From assembly GCF_014650455.1 (NCBI RefSeq), contig NZ_BMUZ01000010.1, positions 248,001 to 312,000 of the forward strand: a stretch of 64,000 nt of DNA, in the 5' to 3' direction. A program made the translations under genes and the position numbers. The first letter of the stretch is position 1. The number at the start of each line of letters is the position of its first letter. The notes beneath the pieces were generated by a model that was given only the letters and a program-made list of their open reading frames with translations, was not told where the DNA came from and ran no database searches. The DNA is from Streptomyces xanthochromogenes. Lineage in GTDB: Bacteria > Actinomycetota > Actinomycetes > Streptomycetales > Streptomycetaceae. Shown one piece after another: positions 49,464-58,820 of this stretch.

Positions 49464-51767
49464 GTGTCGTCCCTTGCGCTGTACCGCCGCTACCGCCCCG
49501 AGTCGTTCGCCGAGGTCATCGGGCAGGAGCATGTCACTGACCCGCTGCAGCAGGCGCTGCGGAACAACCGGGTCAATCACGCGTACCTGTTCAGCGGGCC
49601 GCGGGGCTGTGGCAAGACGACCAGTGCTCGCATCCTGGCCCGCTGTCTGAACTGTGAGCAGGGGCCGACGCCCACCCCGTGCGGGGAGTGCCAGTCCTGC
49701 CGGGACCTCGCGCGCAACGGGCCGGGTTCCATCGACGTGATCGAGATCGACGCGGCTTCGCACGGTGGTGTCGACGACGCCCGTGAGCTGCGCGAGAAGG
49801 CCTTCTTCGGCCCCGCCTCCAGCCGCTACAAGATCTACATCATCGACGAGGCCCACATGGTGACCTCGGCCGGCTTCAACGCCCTGCTGAAGGTCGTCGA
49901 GGAGCCGCCGGAGCACCTCAAGTTCATCTTCGCCACCACCGAGCCCGAGAAGGTCATCGGGACGATCCGCTCGCGTACGCACCACTATCCGTTCCGGCTC
50001 GTGCCGCCCGGCACCCTGCGGGACTACCTCGGCGAGGTCTGCGGGCGCGAGGGCATTCCCATCGAGGACGGGGTGCTGCCGCTCGTCGTGCGCGCCGGCG
50101 CCGGATCCGTGCGTGACTCGATGTCCGTCATGGACCAGCTGCTCGCCGGCGCCGCCGACGACGGTGTGACGTACGCCATGGCCACCGCCCTGCTCGGCTA
50201 CACCGACACCTCACTGCTCGACTCCGTGGTCGACGCCTTCGCGTCGGGCGACGGCGCCGCCGCCTTCGAGATCGTCGAGCGGGTCATCGAGGGCGGCAAC
50301 GACCCGCGCCGCTTCGTCGCCGACCTCCTTGAGCGGCTGCGGGACCTGGTGATCCTCGCGGCCGTTCCGGACGCGGGCGAGAAGGGGCTCATCGACGCCC
50401 CGGCCGATGTCGTGGAGCGGATGCAGGCGCAGGCCTCCGTGTTCGGCGCGGCCGAGCTGAGCCGGGCCGCCGACCTCGTCAACGCCGGGCTCACCGAGAT
50501 GCGCGGGGCCACCTCGCCCCGGCTCCAGCTCGAACTGATCTGTGCCCGGGTGCTGCTGCCCGCCGCGTACGACGACGAGCGCTCGCTGCAGGCCCGCCTC
50601 GACCGTCTGGAGCGCGGGGTCAACTTCCAGACGGCGCCCGCCGGTGCGCCCGCCATGGGGTACGTGCCTGGGCCCGAGGCGCATGCGCCGATGCAGGGCG
50701 GTCCCGGTGGGCCCGAGGGGGCTCGGGCCGCGGTGCGGGGTGCGGGGGCCGGGGGGCCGGGGCCGATGGGCGGGCCCGCCCCGTCGCAGCCGCCCGCCCC
50801 GTCGCAGCCCGCCGCCCCGATGCCGCAGGCGCCCGCACCGCAGCCCGCTCAGCCGCAGCCCGCTCAGCCGCAGCCCGCCCAGGCCGAGCCCCGGCCCGTA
50901 CAGCAGGCGCCCGCCGCTCAGCCGCAGCCCGCCCAGCCCGCCGAGGCGAGCCCCGCCGGGGCCTGGCCCTCGGCCGCCGCGCCCGGGCAGAGCGGTGGCC
51001 AGCGCCCGGGTGCCTGGCCCGGAGCCTCCGCCGCCGCCCCCTCTGCGGGTGCCTGGCCCACGGCCGCCCCCGCGCCGGCCGCACCGGAGCCCGCTCCGGT
51101 CGCGCAGGCCGCCGCCCCGGCCCCCGGCGGCCAGGGCAACGCCATGCAGGTGCGCAACATGTGGCCGGACATTCTGGAGGCCGTCAAGAACAAGCGGCGC
51201 TTCACCTGGATTCTGCTCAGTCAGAACGCGCAGGTGGCCGGCTTCGACGGCACCACCGTGCAGCTCGGCTTCATCAACGCCGGGGCCCGGGACAATTTCG
51301 CGAGCAGCGGCAGCGAGGACGTGCTGCGCAGTGTGCTCTCCGAGCGGTTCGGGGTGCAGTGGAAGGTCGAGGCGATCATCGACCCGTCGGGCGGCACCCA
51401 GCCCCCGCCCGCCGCGGGCAACTTCGGCGGCGCCGCCACCCCCCGGCCCCCCGCCCCGCCCGTCCAGCAGCCGCAACAGAGCCAGCAGCCTCAGCAGAGC
51501 CAGCAGTACCAGCCGCCGCAGGCGCCCTCACCGGCACCCCGGCCCGTATCTACGGCCCCGGCCTCGCCCGCACCCCAGTCGCCGCGGCCGCCGCAGGCCA
51601 GTGCTCCCGTACGCCAGGAGGAGCCCCCGCCGCCGCCGGTGCGGCTGGAGGACGACGTTCCGGAGGACGACGATCCGGACCTGGTGGACAACGCGCTGTC
51701 CGGCCACGACCTGATCGTGCGCGAGCTCGGGGCGACGGTGGTGGAGGAATATACGAACGAGGGCTGA
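49464..51767 (+). CDS. dnaX: DNA polymerase III subunit gamma/tau
   Basis: A 767-residue clamp-loader ATPase. Domain I has Walker A GPRGCGKTT (45-53), a zinc module with cysteines 61, 64, 73, 76 and 79, and DEAH-like Walker B (IIDEAHM). Domain III ends near residue 400. A 200-residue Pro/Gln/Ala linker (low complexity, PQPAQ repeats) leads to a tau-type C-terminal segment (MWPDILEAVKNKRRFTWILL) that should bind the polymerase. GTG 49464 is the only sensible start; it lacks a strong ribosome site. A second low-complexity region precedes the acidic C-terminus. It follows the SRP RNA. Confidence 0.93.
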   Translation: MSSLALYRRYRPESFAEVIGQEHVTDPLQQALRNNRVNHAYLFSGPRGCGKTTSARILARCLNCEQGPTPTPCGECQSCRDLARNGPGSIDVIEIDAASHGGVDDARELREKAFFGPASSRYKIYIIDEAHMVTSAGFNALLKVVEEPPEHLKFIFATTEPEKVIGTIRSRTHHYPFRLVPPGTLRDYLGEVCGREGIPIEDGVLPLVVRAGAGSVRDSMSVMDQLLAGAADDGVTYAMATALLGYTDTSLLDSVVDAFASGDGAAAFEIVERVIEGGNDPRRFVADLLERLRDLVILAAVPDAGEKGLIDAPADVVERMQAQASVFGAAELSRAADLVNAGLTEMRGATSPRLQLELICARVLLPAAYDDERSLQARLDRLERGVNFQTAPAGAPAMGYVPGPEAHAPMQGGPGGPEGARAAVRGAGAGGPGPMGGPAPSQPPAPSQPAAPMPQAPAPQPAQPQPAQPQPAQAEPRPVQQAPAAQPQPAQPAEASPAGAWPSAAAPGQSGGQRPGAWPGASAAAPSAGAWPTAAPAPAAPEPAPVAQAAAPAPGGQGNAMQVRNMWPDILEAVKNKRRFTWILLSQNAQVAGFDGTTVQLGFINAGARDNFASSGSEDVLRSVLSERFGVQWKVEAIIDPSGGTQPPPAAGNFGGAATPRPPAPPVQQPQQSQQPQQSQQYQPPQAPSPAPRPVSTAPASPAPQSPRPPQASAPVRQEEPPPPPVRLEDDVPEDDDPDLVDNALSGHDLIVRELGATVVEEYTNEG

Positions 51768-51825
51768 GCGTCCGCCTGGTGACCCGCACAAGGATCACGC
51801 CCTCCCGGCGGCTAGGCTGGCCGGC

Positions 51826-53082
51826 GTGAAGGTCCTTGTCATCGGCGGCGGTGCCCGCGAGCACGCCCTGTGCCGTTCCCTGTCCCTCGACCCCGACGTG
51901 ACGGCGCTGCACTGCGCCCCCGGCAACGCCGGGATCGCGGAGGTCGCCGAACTCCACCCCGTGGACCAGACGGACGGGGACGCGGTCGCCCGCCTCGCCG
52001 TCGAGCTGGGCAGCGAGCTGGTCGTGGTCGGGCCCGAGGCCCCCCTCGTCGCCGGCGTCGCCGACGCCGTGCGGGATGCGGGCATCCCCTGCTTCGGCCC
52101 CTCGAAGGAGGCCGCGCAGCTGGAGGGCTCCAAGGCCTTCGCCAAGGACGTGATGGCGGCGGCGAGCGTGCCCACCGCCCGCTCCTACGTGTGCACCACT
52201 CCCGAGGAGATCGACGAGGCGCTGGACGCCTTCGGGGCTCCGTACGTGGTGAAGGACGACGGTCTCGCGGCAGGCAAGGGCGTCGTCGTCACCGACGACC
52301 TCGCCGCGGCCCGTGAGCACGCGCTCGCCTGTGAGCGCGTCGTCATCGAGGAGTTCCTCGACGGCCCCGAGGTCTCCCTCTTCGCGATCACCGACGGCGT
52401 CACCGTCCTGCCGCTCCAGCCCGCGCAGGACTTCAAGCGCGCGCTCGACGGCGACGAGGGTCCCAACACCGGTGGCATGGGCGCCTATTCGCCGCTTCCG
52501 TGGGCCGACCCGAAGCTCGTCGGCGAGGTCATGGAGAGCGTGCTCCAGCCGACCGTCGACGAACTGCGCCGCCGCGGCACGCCGTTCTCCGGACTGCTGT
52601 ACGCGGGCCTCGCGATCACCTCGCGGGGCGTGCGGGTCATCGAGTTCAACGCGCGCTTCGGCGACCCCGAGACCCAGGTCGTCCTCGCCCGCCTCCAGAC
52701 CCCGCTCGCGGGCGTCCTGTTCCACGCGGCCAACGGCACCCTGGACGTACAGGCCCCGCTGGCCTGGCGCGACGACGCCGCCGTCACCGTGGTCATCGCC
52801 TCGCACAACTACCCCGCGACGCCCCGCACCGGGGACCCGATCGACGGTCTGGCCGAGGTCGCGGCCGAGGACGGGCCGACGGCGTACGTCCTGCACGCCG
52901 GGACCAGGCTCGACGGCGACGCGGTCGTCAGCGCGGGCGGCCGGGTCCTCTCGGTCACCGCGACCGGCCAGGACCTGACGCAGGCCCGCGAGCGGGCGTA
53001 CACGGCGGTCGGCCGCATCCGCCTCGACGGCTCGCAGCACCGCACGGACATCGCCCGCGCGGCGGCCGAGGGCCAGGCCTGA
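51826..53082 (+). CDS. purD: Phosphoribosylamine-glycine ligase (GAR synthetase)
   Basis: A 418-residue ATP-grasp ligase for step two of purine synthesis (phosphoribosylamine + glycine + ATP to GAR). The N-terminal pre-ATP fold starts VLVIGGGAREHALC. GPSKEAAQLEGSKAFAKDVM, KDDGLAAGKGVVV and GGMGAYSPLP are diagnostic, and the metal site is in VIEFNARFGDPETQ. GTG 51826 is 58 bases after dnaX. It is followed by a tandem-repeat desert, and purC lies 4 kb downstream. Confidence 0.96.
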   Translation: MKVLVIGGGAREHALCRSLSLDPDVTALHCAPGNAGIAEVAELHPVDQTDGDAVARLAVELGSELVVVGPEAPLVAGVADAVRDAGIPCFGPSKEAAQLEGSKAFAKDVMAAASVPTARSYVCTTPEEIDEALDAFGAPYVVKDDGLAAGKGVVVTDDLAAAREHALACERVVIEEFLDGPEVSLFAITDGVTVLPLQPAQDFKRALDGDEGPNTGGMGAYSPLPWADPKLVGEVMESVLQPTVDELRRRGTPFSGLLYAGLAITSRGVRVIEFNARFGDPETQVVLARLQTPLAGVLFHAANGTLDVQAPLAWRDDAAVTVVIASHNYPATPRTGDPIDGLAEVAAEDGPTAYVLHAGTRLDGDAVVSAGGRVLSVTATGQDLTQARERAYTAVGRIRLDGSQHRTDIARAAAEGQA

Positions 53083-53170
53083 CGGACGCGGCCGACGCCC
53101 CGCGGCGCCCTTCACGCTCCGGTGGGCCCGGGCGCCCTCACCCTCCAGCGGGACCGGGGCGCCCCGCACC

Positions 53171-53350
53171 CATGGGCCCCGCTCACGCATGGGCCCCGCT
53201 CACGCATGGGCCCCGCTCACCCGTGGGCCCCGCTCACGCATGGGCCCCGCTCACCCGTGGGCCCCGCTCACCCGTGGGCCCCGCTCACCCGTGGGCCCCG
53301 CTCACCCGTGGGCCCCGCTCACCCGTGGGCCCCGCTCACTCATGGGCCCC
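53171..53350. repeat. 17-bp tandem array, about 10.5 copies
   Basis: GGGCCCC recurs exactly every 17 bases from 53174 to 53344 (11 occurrences). Units are CGCATGGGCCCCGCTCA or CCCGTGGGCCCCGCTCA, with the first form mostly left and the second mostly right. The array lies 90 bases behind purD in a 565-base stretch with no supported gene. Confidence 0.95.
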
Positions 53351-53647
53351 GGGCGCCCCTCGCCCCTCCCGCGGCCGACGGCCCCCGGGCGCGTTCGCCT
53401 CACCCTCCGCCCCCCGTGTCCGCCCCCGTACTCCCACACCGGCCCGTCCCGGAACACTCACACCTTTACCCAAAGCCATTCCATCGAGTGACGGTCCCCC
53501 TATCGGGATGACTCCTGCCGGGGCCCCAACTAGGGTGCGGCGAAGGCGTTGCGGCACTTGGCCCACCGGCATTGCGATGTCAGTGGGCGGTGCCACAGTG
53601 GGGGAGTGAGCAAAGCCGTCGCAGGGCAGAGGGGGTGAAGTCCGGCC

Positions 53648-55312
53648 GTGTCCGATACCGGAATGGGTGCAGAGGCGGGCGCGCAGCACGCGCGTTCGCG
53701 GGCTCTCGCCGTGCTGCGGGTCCGTAGCAGGGCGCTGGCCGTGGCCCTGCTGCCGGCGGCAGTCGCCGTCGTGTTGATCGTCGCCGCCGCGCAGGGCCGT
53801 ATCGAAGGCGGTGGCTGGAGCGCCGTGCGCTGGTCGGTCACCGCCGCTGCGTTGCTCGTGCTGCTGCTCGCGGCCGTCGTCGGGGCCGTGATCGTCCGGG
53901 CCAGGCCGGCCCTGTCCCCGACGGTGGACCTCGCCGAGTCGTCCGCCCCCGACCTGTACCGCCTGGTCAGGGACTTGGCGGAGCGCCTCGACGTGCCGCC
54001 GCCCTCGGCGATAGCCCTGACTCCGGACTGCGACAGCTGGCTGGAGGACCGCACACATCCGGCGCACGCCGGGCGGGGAGCGATGCCCGCTCGCTTCATA
54101 CGCGGCGCCGATGCGGGTGCCCCGCGCGCCCGGCGGGTGCCGGTCGCGCCGGTCCTGGTCATCGGCTCGCCCTTCATGTGGTGGATGCGCGTCGGCGAGC
54201 TCCGCGCCATCCTCGCCCCGGTCGTCGCCGGTACGGGCCCCTCCGCGCACCCGGACATAGCGGCCGCCCGCCGGTTCGTAAGGGGTCTGGACGCGGCGGT
54301 GGGTCTCGGTGCCCGGCCCGGGCTCGACCCGGTGCGCCGCCTCGCCCTCGGCTTCGTCGGCTCGGTCGCCCGGCAGCTCCTGCGGGGCTGCCGGGTGCAC
54401 GCCGCCGAGATGGAGCGCGGGGTCGCGGTCGCCGCGTCCGAGCGTGCCCAGACGGTGGACTACGGGGTGCGCATCGTCGCCCAGGAGCAGGTCGGGCTCG
54501 CCTACGCGGGCTGGGACCGGCTGCTGACCCGGGTCGCGCTGCCCGCCTGGCGGATGGGCCGCTGGCCCTCTCGGCTCGACGCGGGCGTGGTCTCCGCGCT
54601 CACCGAGCTGTCCCGGCGCGACCGGCTGGCCGAGGGGTTCACTTCGCGGCTCGGCGAGCGTCCGGCCTGCGACCTCCTGGAGGAGCCCGGCGCCGCCGAC
54701 GAGGCGACCTCGCTGCTCGCCGCCCGGCTGTTCCACGGCGGCCCCGCCGAGCCGGGCCCCGACTGGGCGCCGGTCGACTGGGCCGCGTATCCGGAGGAGG
54801 TCGTGGACCGCAAGTGGCGCACCGAGGCCGCCCGGCTGCACCGGGTCCTGGACGCGCTGGACGAGCGGCGCGACGCGGAGTCCGCGGTGCCCACCCTGGC
54901 CCGTGTCATCGGCCACCTCGCGGGGACGGACGGCGAGGCCGCCGACCGTCTGGCCGCCCGGATCGCGGCCGAGGTGGCCGGCGAGGAGGCGGCGTCCGCC
55001 CCGCCCGCGCCCGGCCCCGAGGCCTGGGGCGTCGACGCGGTGCCGCTCCTCCCGCTCCAGCCGCCGCGTACGGGCCGGGAGTTGCTCGCCGACCACGTGA
55101 CGGCGATGGTGTGCTGCGCCGCGGTCGACACGGCGGGCGCCCTGCCCGGGCTCGACTGGCTGGACGGTCCCTCGCTGCTCATCGACGACGTGCGCCGCTC
55201 GGATCTCACGTCTCCGGTGCTCGCCCTCGTCGAGGAGGGCGATCCGGACGAACTGCGCGGCTGGCTGTCCTCCGTCGGCGTCCGAGCGGAGAAGCCGGTC
55301 CGTCTGGTCTGA
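53648..55312 (+). CDS. Membrane protein resembling an M48 peptidase without its metal site
   Basis: A 554-residue protein with two N-terminal helices (about residues 27-48 and 60-86). The next part, SPTVDLAESSAPDLYRLVRD ... VPVAPVLVIGSPFMWWMRVG, follows the layout of M48 (HtpX-like) membrane peptidases. Where these have a HExxH helix after ELRAVLAHE, this protein reads ELRAILAPVVAG, lacking both histidines and the glutamate. The C-terminal 300 residues are soluble. It is probably a non-catalytic relative. GTG 53648 is chosen from coding bias. It sits between purD and purC. Confidence 0.7.
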   Translation: MSDTGMGAEAGAQHARSRALAVLRVRSRALAVALLPAAVAVVLIVAAAQGRIEGGGWSAVRWSVTAAALLVLLLAAVVGAVIVRARPALSPTVDLAESSAPDLYRLVRDLAERLDVPPPSAIALTPDCDSWLEDRTHPAHAGRGAMPARFIRGADAGAPRARRVPVAPVLVIGSPFMWWMRVGELRAILAPVVAGTGPSAHPDIAAARRFVRGLDAAVGLGARPGLDPVRRLALGFVGSVARQLLRGCRVHAAEMERGVAVAASERAQTVDYGVRIVAQEQVGLAYAGWDRLLTRVALPAWRMGRWPSRLDAGVVSALTELSRRDRLAEGFTSRLGERPACDLLEEPGAADEATSLLAARLFHGGPAEPGPDWAPVDWAAYPEEVVDRKWRTEAARLHRVLDALDERRDAESAVPTLARVIGHLAGTDGEAADRLAARIAAEVAGEEAASAPPAPGPEAWGVDAVPLLPLQPPRTGRELLADHVTAMVCCAAVDTAGALPGLDWLDGPSLLIDDVRRSDLTSPVLALVEEGDPDELRGWLSSVGVRAEKPVRLV

Positions 55313-55549
55313 GGGGCGTACGGGGCCGCCCCCCCGGCGCCACCCCCGGGGGCGTCCCGCCTCCAACAGGGCCCCCAGGAGGGCGAGTTCGCCCTACATA
55401 TCCGGAACATCGAGTTCCCCTTAACGTCAATTCGCGACGAACGGTGACGGAGTGCGTGCGTTATGTGATGTGCTGGGGACCGGTCGCGGACAGACCGCGC
55501 ACCGCAGTCGCATCACTGTTGTCGCGGGGGACCGAGGGAGGGGAGTGGC

Positions 55550-57043
55550 ATGGGGGCGGAACGGTCGGAACACATCCGGCGCTGGGAGTCCGGGGCCCTC
55601 GCGCACGCCGTCTCGGACCCCTTCGGGCAGGGCCCGCTGCCCTGGCTTCGCGGCAGTGAGACCTACTTCGACGACACCGGCCACGTGGTGCCCTGGTACG
55701 TGGACCACGTCCCGGTCCAGGAAGGCGTCCCGGCCCCTCGCCCGGCCCGCGTCACCGGGCCCCGCACCGCCGACGACGTACGCCGGCAGATCAAGGGGTT
55801 CGCCTCCAGCGGGGCCGTCGCGCCCGGCGAGGCCATCGACTTCCACATCACCGTGGACCCGCCGCAGCAGTTCACCGTCGACATCTACCGGATCGGCCAC
55901 TACGGCGGCGACGGGGCCGCGAAGATCGCCACCAGCCCCCGGCTCTCCGGGATCGTCCAGCCGCCGCCGCTGACCGCGGACCGGACCGTCTCCTGCCATC
56001 ACTGGTGGCAGTCCTGGCGCTACCAGGTGCCCTCGCACGCCTCGATCGGTGCCCATGTCGCGGTGCTGACCACCGCCGACGGCTACCGCTCGCACATCCC
56101 GTTCACCGTTCGCGACGACCACCCCGCGGACCTGCTCCTGCTGCTGCCCGACATCACCTGGCAGGCCTACAACCTCTACCCGGAGGACGGCCGCACCGGC
56201 GCCAGCCTCTACCACGCCTGGGACGAGGAGGGCCGGCTGCTCGGCGAGGAGGACGCGGCGATCACCGTCTCCTTCGACCGGCCGTACGCGGGCGCGGGCC
56301 TGCCCCTGCACGTGGGCCACGCCTACGACTTCATCCGCTGGGCCGAGCGCTACGGCTACGACCTCGCCTACGCCGACGCGCGCGACCTGCACGCCGGCCG
56401 CGTCGACGCCACCCGCTACCGCGGCCTGGTCTTTCCCGGCCACGACGAGTACTGGTCGGCCCCCATGCGCCGGGCCGTCGAGCTGGCCCGCGACGGCGGC
56501 ACCTCGCTGGTCTTCCTGTCCGCCAACTCCCTCTACTGGCAAGTGGAGTTGGGACCCTCGCCGTCCGGGGTCCCGGACCGTCTGCTGACCTGCCGCAAGC
56601 GCCGCGGCCCCGGCCGTCCCGCCCTGTGGCGCGAGATCGCCCGGCCCGAGCAGCAACTCCTCGGCATCCAGTACGCGGGCCGCGTCCCCGAGCCGTACCC
56701 CTTGGTCGTCCGCAACGCGGACCACTGGCTGTGGGAGGCGACCGGGGCGGGCGACGGCGACGAGATCGAGGGCCTGGTCGCGGGCGAGGCCGACCGCTAC
56801 TACCCGCGCACCGCACTCCCCGAGCACCAGGACCGCATCCTGCTCGCCCACTCCCCGTACCGGGACAGCGAGCAGCACGCCCGGCACCAGGAGACGTCCC
56901 TGTACCGGGCCCCCTCCGGCGCGCTCGTCTTCGCCTCGGGCACCTTCGCCTGGTCCCCGGCGCTCGACCGGCCCGGCCATGTGGACTCCCGCATCCAGCG
57001 GGCCACGGCCAACCTCCTCGACCGCATCTGCAAGCGGGACTGA
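55550..57043 (+). CDS. N,N-dimethylformamidase beta-subunit-like protein
   Basis: A 497-residue protein of the DMFase large-subunit-like family. Visible hallmarks are IDFHITVDPPQQFTVDIYRI (an immunoglobulin-like beta module), a central PDITWQAYNLYPEDGRTGAS and the glutamine-amidotransferase-like core YRGLVFPGHDEYWSAPMRRA. True DMFases use iron held by tyrosines and glutamate; candidate residues exist, but I cannot confirm them. The start ATG 55550 has GGGAGGGGA upstream. It is a single gene before purC; the substrate is unknown. Confidence 0.8.
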   Translation: MGAERSEHIRRWESGALAHAVSDPFGQGPLPWLRGSETYFDDTGHVVPWYVDHVPVQEGVPAPRPARVTGPRTADDVRRQIKGFASSGAVAPGEAIDFHITVDPPQQFTVDIYRIGHYGGDGAAKIATSPRLSGIVQPPPLTADRTVSCHHWWQSWRYQVPSHASIGAHVAVLTTADGYRSHIPFTVRDDHPADLLLLLPDITWQAYNLYPEDGRTGASLYHAWDEEGRLLGEEDAAITVSFDRPYAGAGLPLHVGHAYDFIRWAERYGYDLAYADARDLHAGRVDATRYRGLVFPGHDEYWSAPMRRAVELARDGGTSLVFLSANSLYWQVELGPSPSGVPDRLLTCRKRRGPGRPALWREIARPEQQLLGIQYAGRVPEPYPLVVRNADHWLWEATGAGDGDEIEGLVAGEADRYYPRTALPEHQDRILLAHSPYRDSEQHARHQETSLYRAPSGALVFASGTFAWSPALDRPGHVDSRIQRATANLLDRICKRD

Positions 57044-57160
57044 CGCCGGTCGCGGGCGGGTCGCGGCGCGGCGGGTGCCGGGGCCCGACCCGCGACGCCG
57101 GTTCCCGGCCGCATGCGAGAGAATCGGAACCGCTCCTGGATCAACCTACGCGGAGGAACC

Positions 57161-58060
57161 GTGTCCGGATTCGTAGAAAAGCCCGAGCCGCTGCAGGTGC
57201 CGGGCCTGACCCACCTCCACACGGGCAAGGTGCGTGACCTCTATCAGAACGAGGCGGGCGACCTCGTCATGGTCGCCAGCGACCGGATCTCCGCGTACGA
57301 CTGGGTGCTGCCCACGGAGATCCCCGACAAGGGCCGGGTCCTGACCCAGCTCTCGCTGTGGTGGTTCGACCTGCTCGCCGACCTGGTGCCCAACCACGTC
57401 ATCTCCAGCGAGGTCCCGGCCGGCGCCCCCGCCGACTGGGCGGGCCGCACCCTGGTGTGCAAGTCGCTGGAGATGGTCCCGGTGGAGTGCGTGGCCCGCG
57501 GCTATCTCGCCGGCTCCGGCCTCGTGGAGTACGACGAGTCCCGTACGGTGTGCGGCCTCGCGCTGCCCGAAGGCCTGATCAACGGGTCCGAGCTGCCCGC
57601 GCCGATCTTCACGCCCGCCACCAAGGCCGCCGTCGGCGAGCACGACGAGAACGTGAGCTACGAGGAGGTGGCCCGCCAGATCGGCGCGGAGACCGCCGCC
57701 CAGCTGCGCCAGGCCACCCTCGCCGTCTACGGCCGGGCCCGTGACATCGCGCGCGAGCAGGGCATCATCCTCGCGGACACCAAGTTCGAGTTCGGCTTCG
57801 CGGGCGAGGAGCTCGTGATCGCGGACGAGGTGCTCACCCCGGACTCCTCGCGCTTCTGGCCGGCCGCGACCTGGGAGCCGGGCCGTGACCAGCCCTCCTA
57901 CGACAAGCAGTACGTCCGCGACTGGCTGACCTCGCCCGACTCCGGCTGGGACCGCAAGAGCGAGCAGCCGCCGCCCGCGCTGCCGCAGCAGGTCGTGGAC
58001 GCGACGCGGGGCAAGTACATCGAGGCGTACGAGCAGCTCACCGGCACCAGCTGGGCGTAG
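57161..58060 (+). CDS. purC: SAICAR synthase
   Basis: A 299-residue enzyme that joins aspartate to CAIR in purine synthesis. The N-terminal GKVRDLY loop, ASDRISAYDWVLPTEIPDKG, the VPVECVARGYLAGSG signature and DTKFEFGF with late DEVLTPDSSRFW are complete. The length is that of the long bacterial form. GTG 57161 has GGAGGA six bases ahead. A strong terminator and a tRNA-Gly gene follow. Confidence 0.96.
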   Translation: MSGFVEKPEPLQVPGLTHLHTGKVRDLYQNEAGDLVMVASDRISAYDWVLPTEIPDKGRVLTQLSLWWFDLLADLVPNHVISSEVPAGAPADWAGRTLVCKSLEMVPVECVARGYLAGSGLVEYDESRTVCGLALPEGLINGSELPAPIFTPATKAAVGEHDENVSYEEVARQIGAETAAQLRQATLAVYGRARDIAREQGIILADTKFEFGFAGEELVIADEVLTPDSSRFWPAATWEPGRDQPSYDKQYVRDWLTSPDSGWDRKSEQPPPALPQQVVDATRGKYIEAYEQLTGTSWA

Positions 58061-58069
58061 CCGGACAGC

Positions 58070-58105
58070 AAGAAGCCCCCCGGTCTTCCGACCGGGGGGC
58101 TTCTT
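58070..58105. terminator. Terminator between purC and tRNA-Gly
   Basis: A perfect 16-bp stem (58070-58085 with 58090-58105) with a 4-base loop and a TTG tail. It serves purC from the left and the tRNA-Gly gene from the right. Confidence 0.9.
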
Positions 58106-58110
58106 GTTCG

Positions 58111-58186
<76 letters not shown>

Positions 58187-58208
58187 ATGCGCCGTGGCGC
58201 GGAGACCA

Positions 58209-58820
58209 CTATACCCAACCTCGCTCGCGAGCGAGACGCACCGCCGTGTGACGGTTCTCCGCGCCCAGCTTCGCGGCGGCCGATGAGAGGTAGTTGCGGA
58301 CCGTTCCCTGGGACAGCGCGGCCCGCTCGGCGATCTCCGCGACGGGGGCCCCGTCGGTCGCGAACCCGAGCACCTCGGCCTCGCGCACGGTCAGTGGGGA
58401 GTCCCCGGCGGAGATCGCGTCGGCCGCCAACTCCGGGTCCACGTAACGGTTTCCGGCGTGCACCGACCGGATGATCTCGGCGAGCCGCCGGGCGCTCACG
58501 GTCTTCGGCACGAAGCCCCGCACCCCCGCCGAAAGGGCCCGCTTGAGATGGCCCGGCCGCCCGTGACTGGTCACGATCATGGTCCGGCAGGACGGCAGTT
58601 CTGCCCGCAGTTTTGTGGCCACCGTCACACCGTCCGCACCCGGCATCTCCAGATCGAGGACCGCCACATCGGGCCGGTGGGCCCGGGCCATCGCGAGTGC
58701 CTCGGGTCCCGAGGCGGCCTCCGCGACGACCTCCAGGTCGTCCTCCAGGCCGAGCAGGGCCGCGAGCGCGCCCCGGATCAGGTGCTCGTCGTCGGCGAGC
58801 AGCACCCGCACCCGGGTCAT
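58209..58820 (-). CDS. NarL/LuxR-family response regulator
   Basis: A 203-residue regulator. The receiver has D10-D11, D56 (VAVLDLEMPG) and K106 (FVPKTV). The LuxR helix-turn-helix (LTVREAEVLGFATDGAPVAE ... LSQGTVRNYLSSAAAKLGAE) occupies the last 65 residues. Its ATG overlaps the kinase stop (ATGA). It is the last gene of an ABC exporter - kinase - regulator operon, and likely controls that operon through a palindrome at 61879-61890. Confidence 0.93.
   Translation of the reverse strand: MTRVRVLLADDEHLIRGALAALLGLEDDLEVVAEAASGPEALAMARAHRPDVAVLDLEMPGADGVTVATKLRAELPSCRTMIVTSHGRPGHLKRALSAGVRGFVPKTVSARRLAEIIRSVHAGNRYVDPELAADAISAGDSPLTVREAEVLGFATDGAPVAEIAERAALSQGTVRNYLSSAAAKLGAENRHTAVRLARERGWV

Noticed and set aside
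53171..53350. CRISPR array
   Set aside because: The units are contiguous, with no unique spacers and no cas genes.
53122..53511. Open frames translating the 17-bp array into repeated MGPAHAWAPLTRGPRS-like sequence
   Set aside because: All three frames read through because the unit lacks stops; no ribosome site or codon bias. It is better treated as a non-coding array.
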